19,953 nucleotides of DNA, taken from NCBI GenBank assembly GCA_030123645.1, contig JASJYE010000006.1, positions 1-19,953 of the forward strand, given 5' to 3'. The position numbers were made by a program, and so were the translations under genes. Position 1 is the stretch's first letter. The number at the start of each line of letters is the position of its first letter. Under the pieces are notes generated by a model, which was given only the letters and a program-made list of their open reading frames with translations, was not told the DNA's origin and did no database searches. Shown piece after piece: positions 1-5,694 of the stretch. The DNA comes from Candidatus Hydrogenedentota bacterium. GTDB lineage: Bacteria; Hydrogenedentota; Hydrogenedentia; Hydrogenedentales; GCA-2746185.

Positions 1-173
1 ATCGTCCCCGGTGAGTGTGCAAAATCTTAGCCAATAGCCGAGCTCATGCGCGCGGGCCAGCAGGGCGCAAATCCGGATCCGGCGTCATCAGCGGCTGAAA
101 CGGCGTTCAGCGATCCGCTTGTGAGCGCAAGCGCGAACAGCATCGTGACGATCCCGAAACAAGTTTTCTTCAT
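1..173 (-). pseudogene. Decayed secreted-protein remnant (signal peptide then frameshifted tail), cut by window edge
   Basis: From an ATG at 173 the minus strand encodes a clear Sec-type signal peptide: MKK, then a hydrophobic stretch through LFALALTSG, then a possible cleavage site near AVSAA. This frame stops after 48 codons (TAA near position 31). The coding-looking sequence continues in other frames. A second frame gives MTPDPDLR, and one base shift further a third frame stays open to the window edge and reads LLARAHELGYWLRFCTLTGD. The last phrase resembles a helix-strand segment near the C-terminus of secreted phosphoinositide-phospholipase-C or glycerophosphodiesterase-like proteins, but that is recalled similarity only. 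Two frame changes within about 100 bases suggest a pseudogene or deletion remnant. A sequencing error or two unrelated short frames are alternatives. There is no strong ribosome binding site. Confidence 0.35.
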
Positions 174-190
174 GTCCGCTAACCGGCCAA

Positions 191-493
191 TCAATCGATA
201 TTCAGTTTGTCAGTTCTCTTTTCGACCACAGGCTCCGGCGCCTCAACCGGCACCCCATGGTAAATCATGTCGTCAAAGTCATGGTCATCGTCATCGGGCA
301 GGTTTCGCACCAAGCGCTTGACGACCCAGCCCGCGATGGCTGTTAGAACGCCAAGTATTGGAAACGTCCAGCTCCCTTCGACGGAACCATGAAATATTAG
401 GAAGAAAGCCCCTGCCCATAGCGCATATGGCAATAATTTCAAATCGCGTTTCAGCATTCTTATATATATTCGTTTCGGCTCGTCTGGAATCAT
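191..493 (-). CDS. Small two-helix membrane protein, unknown function
   Basis: This is a 100-residue protein starting at ATG 493, which has an AGGAGA Shine-Dalgarno five bases upstream. A longer open frame to 544 runs through the CTTGGCG repeat and is unlikely to be the true start. A basic N-terminus (KRIYIRMLKRDLK) is followed by two predicted membrane helices, around LLPYALWAGAFFLIF and TFPILGVLTAIAGWVV. Then come a basic patch (KRLVR) and an acidic tail beginning PDDDDHDFDD. The positive residues before helix 1 and after helix 2 fit a hairpin with both ends in the cytoplasm. It lies 61 bp downstream of leuC on the same strand, where leuD might have been expected, but it is not LeuD. I do not recognise a family. 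Confidence 0.6.
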   Translation of the reverse strand: MIPDEPKRIYIRMLKRDLKLLPYALWAGAFFLIFHGSVEGSWTFPILGVLTAIAGWVVKRLVRNLPDDDDHDFDDMIYHGVPVEAPEPVVEKRTDKLNID

Positions 494-514
494 GACATTC
501 TCCTCGGTCGAACT

Positions 515-538
515 CTTGGCGTCCTTGGCGCCTTGGCG
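515..538. repeat. Short direct repeat, three CTTGGCG units
   Basis: CTTGGCG occurs at 515-521, 524-530 and 532-538, with 9- and 8-base periods, in the gap between leuC and the small membrane protein. On the minus strand it reads as CGCCAAG units and would translate as NRQGAKDAK. Short dispersed repeats of this look are common between genes in many environmental bacteria. No second copy was noticed in this window. Confidence 0.5.
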
Positions 539-554
539 GTTCAATCCCCGAAGG

Positions 555-1964
555 CTAATTAAACTCCCAGTCGCGCACGTCCACGAAATGCCCCTTCACC
601 GCGGCCGCGACGGCCATGGCCGGACTGACCAGGTGTGTGCGCCCGCCCTTGCCCTGACGGCCCTCGAAATTCCGGTTCGACGTCGAGGCGCAGCGGTCGC
701 CTGGATTCAGCTTGTCATCATTCATCGCGAGGCACATCGAGCAGCCCGCCTCGCGCCACTCGAAACCCGCTTCCCTAAAAATCGCGTCCAGGCTCTCCGC
801 CTCGGCCTGTTCCTTGACCAGATGCGACCCGGGAACAACGAGCGCCTCCTCGACATTCTCATGCACCTTGTAGCCCTTGACGACTTTGGCCGCCTCGCGC
901 AGGTCCTCGATGCGGCCGTTCGTGCATGAGCCGAGGAACATCTTGTTGATCGTCACCTCCTGCATCGGCACGCCTTCATCCAGGCCCATGTACTCGAGCG
1001 CCCGCCCGGCCGATTCCCGAACCTGCGCGTCCTCGATATCCGAGAGTAGCGGCGTGCGGCCATTCACGCCGGTGACCATGCCCGGCGACGTTCCCCACGT
1101 CACCTGCGGCTCGATCTCCGCGCCGTCCAGCTCCACCAGACGATCGTAACTGCATCCATCATCCGAGGCGAAGCCCTTCCAGTGCTCGATCAGGTCCTCC
1201 CACGAAGTGTCCTGCGGAAGGTAAGGCCGTCCCTTCAGATATTCAAAGGTCTTCTCATCGGGTGAAATCAGCCCGGCCCGCGCGCCGCCCTCGATGCTCA
1301 TGTTGCAGACCGTCATGCGGCCTTCCATGCTCATGCCGCGGATGACCTCGCCCGTGTACTCGATGACGTAGCCCGTGCCTCCCGCAGTCCCGATCTTCCC
1401 GATGATCGCGAGAATCACGTCCTTGGCCGTCAGGCCTAAGGCTAACTGGCCGTTGACGCGCACCTCCATCGTCTTCGATTTCTTTTGCAGCAGCGTCTGC
1501 GTTGCGAGTACATGCTCTACCTCGCTGGTCCCAATCCCGAAGGCCAGCGCGCCAAAGGCCCCGTGCGTCGACGTGTGCGAATCGCCGCATACGATGGTAA
1601 TGCTTGGCTGCGTCAGGCCCTGTTCCGGGCCGATGACGTGCACGATACCGTTGCGCCGGTCCTTCATGTCGTAACACTCGATGCCGAACTCCTCGCAGTT
1701 CGCCGCGAGCGTCTCGATCTGCTTTCGCGACAGCTCATCCCGAATCGGTCCACCGCGATCTTTCGTCGGGATGTTGTGGTCCATCGTCGCCGTCGTCAGC
1801 TTCGGGCGCCGCACCGTGCGCCCCGCCAGACGCAAGCCCTCGAAAGCCTGCGGCGACGTGACCTCATGCACATAGTGCCGGTCGATATAGATCAGTGGGA
1901 CCTGTCCCGGCTCATCGTGCACCAGGTGCGCGTCCCAAATCTTCTCGTAGATGTTCTTGGCCAT
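555..1964 (-). CDS. leuC: 3-isopropylmalate dehydratase, large subunit
   Basis: This is the large subunit of isopropylmalate isomerase, an aconitase-family [4Fe-4S] enzyme. With LeuD it converts 2-isopropylmalate to 3-isopropylmalate in leucine biosynthesis. The start [15 protein letters not shown] at 1964 has a GAGGGA Shine-Dalgarno just upstream and gives 469 residues, close to the usual ~466. In-frame sequence further upstream does not look like LeuC. The cluster ligands are visible: C347 in FLGSCTNG, and C408 and C411 in [30 protein letters not shown] near residue 126 is the conserved substrate/cluster loop, and the C-terminal swivel contacts ([15 protein letters not shown]) are intact. 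It lies 32 bp downstream of tag on the same strand and is probably co-transcribed. No leuD is present in the window. Confidence 0.96.
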   Translation of the reverse strand: MAKNIYEKIWDAHLVHDEPGQVPLIYIDRHYVHEVTSPQAFEGLRLAGRTVRRPKLTTATMDHNIPTKDRGGPIRDELSRKQIETLAANCEEFGIECYDMKDRRNGIVHVIGPEQGLTQPSITIVCGDSHTSTHGAFGALAFGIGTSEVEHVLATQTLLQKKSKTMEVRVNGQLALGLTAKDVILAIIGKIGTAGGTGYVIEYTGEVIRGMSMEGRMTVCNMSIEGGARAGLISPDEKTFEYLKGRPYLPQDTSWEDLIEHWKGFASDDGCSYDRLVELDGAEIEPQVTWGTSPGMVTGVNGRTPLLSDIEDAQVRESAGRALEYMGLDEGVPMQEVTINKMFLGSCTNGRIEDLREAAKVVKGYKVHENVEEALVVPGSHLVKEQAEAESLDAIFREAGFEWREAGCSMCLAMNDDKLNPGDRCASTSNRNFEGRQGKGGRTHLVSPAMAVAAAVKGHFVDVRDWEFN

Positions 1965-1996
1965 CTTTCCCTCGTATCCCAAATTGTCTAACGTTT

Positions 1997-2572
1997 TTAC
2001 ACCAACTCTTCGTAACGAAAGCAAGCCATGGCATGGTCGTTCACCATGCCGGTGGCCTGCATATGAGCATAACAAATGGTCGAACCCATGAACTTGAAGC
2101 CTCTCTTTTTGAGCTCCTTGCTAATCGTGCCGGATAGCTCCGTTTTCGCCGGGATGTCCTCCATGGACTTGAAGCGATTTACAATGGGTTTCCCGTCTAC
2201 AAAGCGCCAGATATATTCGTCAAAGCTCCCAAACTCCTCCTGAACGTCGAGAAAGGCCCGGGCGTTCGTAACTGCGGACTCCACTTTGAGCCGGTTGCGC
2301 ACGATACTTGGATTCAGCAGGAGTTTCTCGCATTTCGCTCTTGTGAACCGCGCAACCTTCTCCGGGTCGAAACCCGCGAAAGCCTCTCGGTATCCCTCGC
2401 GCTTTCTCAAGATCGTCAGCCAGCTCAGGCCGGCCTGGGCCCCTTCAAGAACGATAAACTCGAACAACAGCCTATCGTCATGGACCGGAACGCCCCATTC
2501 CTCATCGTGATACGCGACGTATAGCGGATCGTCACCCGCCCAAGCGCAGCGATGCATTCGTTTCTTCGCCAC
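1997..2572 (-). CDS. tag: DNA-3-methyladenine glycosylase I
   Basis: This base-excision repair enzyme hydrolyses the N-glycosidic bond of 3-methyladenine in alkylated DNA. The 191-residue protein aligns along its whole length with the Tag family: [20 protein letters not shown] at the N-terminus, [10 protein letters not shown] in the middle, and [21 protein letters not shown] near the end. The zinc ligands known from the E. coli enzyme are kept as C9, H22, H180 and C184. The start is GTG 2572, with AGGGG six bases upstream overlapping the stop of the preceding gene. ATG 2557 is an alternative that matches the usual family start exactly but has a poor ribosome site. It lies 9 bp after the GGDEF-RHH gene, so the two are probably translationally coupled. 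Confidence 0.95.
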   Translation of the reverse strand: MAKKRMHRCAWAGDDPLYVAYHDEEWGVPVHDDRLLFEFIVLEGAQAGLSWLTILRKREGYREAFAGFDPEKVARFTRAKCEKLLLNPSIVRNRLKVESAVTNARAFLDVQEEFGSFDEYIWRFVDGKPIVNRFKSMEDIPAKTELSGTISKELKKRGFKFMGSTICYAHMQATGMVNDHAMACFRYEELV

Positions 2573-2581
2573 CGGCCGCCC

Positions 2582-3244
2582 CTACGAGTTGCGCTTCCGA
2601 AGTAGATCGTCCAGCGCTTCACGCAAAAGCGTCGCCTCATTCAAGCCCTCACGTTTCGCCAAGCGGGAAAGCCCTTCCAACTGCCCCTGCGTGTAATGCG
2701 TCGTCTTCGTGACCATCTTTTTCTCGCGTGCAAGAGATACCTTGTTCCGGCCGCTGACTTTCGCGCGGTAAAGGGCCTCGCTGCATTTCCGAATCAGGTC
2801 CGGCGCCTTCATCCCATCATCCGGGAGCGCCGCAACCCCAACGCTTATCGTAAGTGGAAACCTTACTGAGCCCTTGCCACCCTCGGCAACCTGCTTTCCC
2901 TCAAATGCCTTGCGGGCATTTTCCATCCTCAAAAATGCCCGCTCCTTCTCCGTACCGTCAAACAGGATCGTGAAGGCGTCGCCGCCATAGCGATACACCC
3001 TGCCGTCCTCACCTGCAAAACCAACGAGCGCCTGCGCAAGGCCGGCTATGGCCTGGTCGCCCGCCGATTTACCAATCGCAGCATTCACCTTGCCGAACTC
3101 GTCAATGTCCACCAGTGCAATCGAAACGCTCCGGCCAGAGATCTCTGCACTTTCACTCGCGGCTTCAACGTCCTTCAAAAAGGCATCATATCCGGGCAGG
3201 CCCGTGAGCGGATCCCGATCATGCTGGGCCAGTTGCACGTGCAT
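2582..3244 (-). CDS. Degenerate GGDEF domain fused to C-terminal ribbon-helix-helix domain
   Basis: This is a 220-residue soluble protein. Residues 10-165 form a GGDEF (diguanylate cyclase) domain: DPLTGLPGYDAF, then LVDIDEFGKVNAAIG with the metal-binding Asp and nucleotide-binding Asn, then the signature loop and the LTISVGVAALPDDG strand-turn. The signature reads YRYGGDAF (GGDAF at 87-91), so the usual catalytic Glu is Ala, and no RxxD inhibitory site precedes it. Cyclase activity is therefore doubtful; it may bind a nucleotide instead. Residues ~178-217 (TKTTHYTQGQLEGLSRLA, then LNEATLLREALDDLL) have the beta-helix-helix pattern of CopG/Arc ribbon-helix-helix DNA-binding domains. The start ATG 3244 has GGAGG at 3255-3259. 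It is the first gene of a probable operon with tag and leuC, and may repress its own promoter through the palindrome at 3300-3321. The domain calls are confident; the role is inference. Confidence 0.85.
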   Translation of the reverse strand: MHVQLAQHDRDPLTGLPGYDAFLKDVEAASESAEISGRSVSIALVDIDEFGKVNAAIGKSAGDQAIAGLAQALVGFAGEDGRVYRYGGDAFTILFDGTEKERAFLRMENARKAFEGKQVAEGGKGSVRFPLTISVGVAALPDDGMKAPDLIRKCSEALYRAKVSGRNKVSLAREKKMVTKTTHYTQGQLEGLSRLAKREGLNEATLLREALDDLLRKRNS

Positions 3245-3282
3245 CTATCGCTTTCCTCCAAGCTGAACAAGGACTTCTAATG

Positions 3283-3311
3283 AATATACATAGATTAAGA
3301 TATGTATTCAA
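3283..3311 (-). promoter_or_regulatory. Sigma-70-like promoter for the GGDEF-RHH/tag/leuC operon
   Basis: On the minus strand TTGAAT (3306-3311) and TATATT (3283-3288) are separated by exactly 17 bases. This lies about 40 bases ahead of the GGDEF-RHH start and its GGAGG ribosome site. The -35 hexamer overlaps the palindrome at 3300-3321, a typical repressor arrangement. Confidence 0.55.
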
Positions 3312-3321
3312 GAATACATAT
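3300..3321. promoter_or_regulatory. Perfect palindrome overlapping the -35 box, candidate operator
   Basis: A perfect inverted repeat has 10-base arms, ATATGTATTC and GAATACATAT, separated by AA. A related half-site, GAATATACAT, lies at 3282-3291 over the -10 box. It sits in the promoter of a gene that encodes its own ribbon-helix-helix domain, a family that binds short inverted repeats as dimers of dimers. Autoregulation is inferred; the symmetry is seen directly. Confidence 0.5.
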
Positions 3322-3510
3322 GCTCATAACTCATTGGAATCTCAATGCGCACTTAATCTCCGCGCAGACCACAGTGTAAGCTACTGAATCGTATATAGTT
3401 ATGGTGTAAATATGAGACTTCTCCTGAGAACTTCTCGATAATATGGATCCGAAGATATCGGAGTCAGGTTCCTGAGAAATATGTTAACAACGCTTAAAAA
3501 ACGATGAATA

Positions 3511-3540
3511 TTGTGAAAGACGGCCACATATTGATAGAAT
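3511..3540 (+). promoter_or_regulatory. Possible promoter of the PilZ gene
   Basis: TTGTGA (3511-3516) and TAGAAT (3535-3540) are 18 bases apart and 20 bases ahead of the PilZ start codon. The leader would be very short, about 14 bases, with only a weak GAGAG ribosome site. This is moderate evidence only. Confidence 0.35.
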
Positions 3541-3560
3541 AGCTGTGAGAGTTTGCACTC

Positions 3561-3998
3561 ATGCGAGACACGCCACCCTACGACATTGATGCGGTTTGGA
3601 ACGATCCTTTCGACCGCCCGCCGGAACGCCGGGCCGAGGCGCGATCTGACCTCCGGCTCAAAATCAAGATTGCGGTGGCCGTCACAGATAACGAAAAACC
3701 GCTGGTAGGTATCGCACGAGTGAGAAATGTCTCCACACAAGGCGTCTATTGTCTGACGAAGCACCGGCTTAGCGTCGGCCAAGAGGTAAAACTCCAATTT
3801 CTTACGCAGGGCTGCCCCACGGAGTCCGGGGTCGCAAAACAGCTCTTCGGCACCGGCCGGGTGGTGCGGATCGATCCCGTCGACAAGCGCCGTTCCAATG
3901 TAGCCATCCAGTTCGACAAAGATCTTTCGGAGAACATCGAGTTCGCGATTTTTGCCGATTACCTTAGATCCATCTCCGGTATAAGTAGTCCCTCCTGA
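3561..3998 (+). CDS. PilZ-domain protein, candidate c-di-GMP receptor
   Basis: This is a 145-residue soluble protein made almost entirely of one PilZ domain. The c-di-GMP-binding signature is present in both parts: an RxxxR motif (RAEAR within ERRAEARSDL, near residues 24-32), and the downstream NxSxxG motif as NVSTQG. Beta strands typical of the barrel follow: VGQEVKLQFL, GTGRVVRI and NVAIQFD. Because both binding motifs are intact it probably binds c-di-GMP. Its output partner is unknown, but PilZ proteins in this size class often affect motility or surface attachment. It diverges from the GGDEF-RHH gene and lies about 8 kb from the flagellar operon. The ATG 3561 start is the only reasonable one. 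A leftward open frame covering the same DNA is rejected because this frame matches a known fold. Confidence 0.85.
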   Translation: MRDTPPYDIDAVWNDPFDRPPERRAEARSDLRLKIKIAVAVTDNEKPLVGIARVRNVSTQGVYCLTKHRLSVGQEVKLQFLTQGCPTESGVAKQLFGTGRVVRIDPVDKRRSNVAIQFDKDLSENIEFAIFADYLRSISGISSPS

Positions 3999-4137
3999 AT
4001 CCTCTGCCCCTTCGCCGTGAAGTTGGATTTTTCCGGCCTCAAAGCTACGTCAGTCTAGCTCTCATGCTTCGACTCTGGTAGAATCGGGCAACCCAAGGCC
4101 GCCGGTCCAACGCGACAGAGCGGCGAGGTAGTCGAAG

Positions 4138-5505
4138 ATGCTGGCATTAGCAGTAGCTGGGGCCGTCGTCCTTGGAGCGGACGCTCCGAAGACTTTCGTG
4201 CTGTCATCGCCCCTGGACGTGTGGGACGTAGCCATCGCCGATCTGAATGGCGACTCGAAAAAGGACATCTTGGCCTTCTGCGCCGATTCCCGATCCTATC
4301 CGCTCAAGAAAAGCCTCGTAGTATATCTGGCAGACGAACAGGGCCACTATCAGGCGGAACCCTTCGCCGAATTGCACCTGGATCCCTCGGTCGGCACGGC
4401 ATTCATCGCTGAGACGGACGGGAAGGCGCCACAAGAAGTGGTCGTCATGGACCAGTCGGGCGCGTCTGTGTACCGGTTGAGCGGATCGCAATTCAAGCTC
4501 CTTGCCAAATCGTATTTTTCCTCCCTCTATCCGACGGGCGCGACGGAACCGATTTTCTTGCCCGATAGTGCAGCGGACCTCGACGGTGACGGAATAGACG
4601 AATGGCTGGTCCCCGTGGCTGGCGGCTATGAAATCCGCAATCAAGCGGGCTTGCTCACGGCGGTCCCGGCGCATGTCGAAAGTGAGATCCGCGAGCTGGG
4701 CGCACTTGTCATTCAGCATCGCCTTCCAACGATATATACTTATGAGGAGCCCGACGCTTCGGGTAAGGGCCTTGTCTTCTTGAGCGACCGTTTCGCGGAC
4801 TTCTCCTACGGTCCCGGTTGGACAAATCACTACCGGTACCGAATACCCTTGCACTTGGATGAAAAGTGGGAAGCTTACGCCCGCATGGGCGACATCAACG
4901 GGGACGGCTTCCCGGATCTCTTGGTGACACAGACCGAAGGCACGATTAACCTGAAGGTACAGACCCAGGTATACGTCGCGGACAAGCCGTTCACCTACCC
5001 GGAGTCCCCCACGGCGCAATTCACGAATAAAGGCTCATTCACGACACCCGCCCTCTTGGACGTGAACCAAGACGGCAAGTCGGACGTCATATTGATGAGC
5101 GTTCCACTAGGCTTGCGCAACATCATCAACTACTTCTTCCGAAAGAAGTTGTCGGTGCAGATCGACGTATACCTCTACACGGGCCGGGGATTCAGCGAAG
5201 AGCCCTCGTTTCGCACACACATCACCATGGAAGCCCCAGAGGGCCGCGAACGCATGGCGTATACGATGGGTGACTTCACCGGGGACGGTCAACTGGACGC
5301 CGCGATGGGCATAGGTGCAGAAAAATTGGCCATCTACGAGGGCGACTCGAAAACCTTCCTCTCCGCGAAGCCATGGAAGACCCTCGCCATTCCCGCTTTC
5401 GGTGTGGCCAGGTCGGAAGACCTAGACGGCAGCGGGACCGAAGACATCGTTCTGTTTCATCCCAGCGGGGACCAAAAGAAACGCATCGATGTCATTTTGT
5501 TTTAA
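4138..5505 (+). CDS. FG-GAP/VCBS repeat protein, probably exported
   Basis: This is a 455-residue protein built from calcium-binding FG-GAP/VCBS-type repeats, as in integrin-alpha-like beta propellers. At least six repeat cores are visible: DLNGDSKKDIL, DLDGDGIDEWL, DINGDGFPDLL, DVNQDGKSDVI, DFTGDGQLDAA and DLDGSGTEDIV. The Asp-rich loops would each hold Ca2+. The N-terminus, MLALAVAGAVVLGADA, is hydrophobic with an Ala-rich end like a signal peptide cleaved near ADA. It lacks the usual positive residues, and an in-frame TAG three codons upstream rules out extension in this frame. A GAGG lies ten bases before the ATG. Substrate and role are unknown; adhesion, carbohydrate binding or structural functions are typical. 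It stands between the PilZ gene and the flagellar regulators with gaps of 139 and 189 bp, so it is probably its own unit. Confidence 0.8.
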   Translation: MLALAVAGAVVLGADAPKTFVLSSPLDVWDVAIADLNGDSKKDILAFCADSRSYPLKKSLVVYLADEQGHYQAEPFAELHLDPSVGTAFIAETDGKAPQEVVVMDQSGASVYRLSGSQFKLLAKSYFSSLYPTGATEPIFLPDSAADLDGDGIDEWLVPVAGGYEIRNQAGLLTAVPAHVESEIRELGALVIQHRLPTIYTYEEPDASGKGLVFLSDRFADFSYGPGWTNHYRYRIPLHLDEKWEAYARMGDINGDGFPDLLVTQTEGTINLKVQTQVYVADKPFTYPESPTAQFTNKGSFTTPALLDVNQDGKSDVILMSVPLGLRNIINYFFRKKLSVQIDVYLYTGRGFSEEPSFRTHITMEAPEGRERMAYTMGDFTGDGQLDAAMGIGAEKLAIYEGDSKTFLSAKPWKTLAIPAFGVARSEDLDGSGTEDIVLFHPSGDQKKRIDVILF

Positions 5506-5549
5506 CGTCTTGCGCAGTGGATAGGCCGGCAATTCTTTCCGTGTCTCCA

Positions 5550-5578
5550 TTGTCTCCCGCGACCTGTCATGCTACACT
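5550..5578 (+). promoter_or_regulatory. Sigma-70-like promoter ahead of the TPR/FlgN-like/kinase/activator genes
   Basis: TTGTCT (5550-5555) and TACACT (5573-5578) are spaced by 17 bases in the 189-bp gap after the FG-GAP gene. The transcript would start near 5585 and have a leader of about 110 bases. No sigma-54 element was found here, which would fit early, activator-independent expression of the regulators. Confidence 0.45.
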
Positions 5579-5694
5579 GATCTACAATGCAGTATGCGCG
5601 GCGGGCGAGTACCGCTGGGGGATAGTTCTCCGAAGGTGCCGCCGCCCAAAGAACACGCTCAAATCATCGGCCTGGACTAGTAATTGGGGGTTAG

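Larger units (their letters stand above)
3245..3560. other. AT-rich divergent intergenic region
   Basis: This stretch of 316 bases between the leftward GGDEF-RHH gene and the rightward PilZ gene is visibly richer in A and T than the flanking genes. It holds the two divergent promoters and the palindrome listed separately. A leftward open frame entering from inside the PilZ gene crosses part of it but looks non-coding. Nothing else was recognised between about 3330 and 3500. Confidence 0.6.

Noticed and set aside
1965..2075. N-terminal extension of leuC
   Set aside because: LeuC homology starts at [10 protein letters not shown] with a good ribosome site; the extension overlaps tag and is not conserved.
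3399..3797. Leftward 132-codon open frame between the two divergent genes
   Set aside because: It overlaps the PilZ gene, whose frame matches a known fold with both binding motifs; the leftward translation shows no family features.
4056..4084. Promoter with -10 TAGAAT at 4079-4084 before the FG-GAP gene
   Set aside because: No acceptable -35 hexamer lies 16-19 bases upstream.
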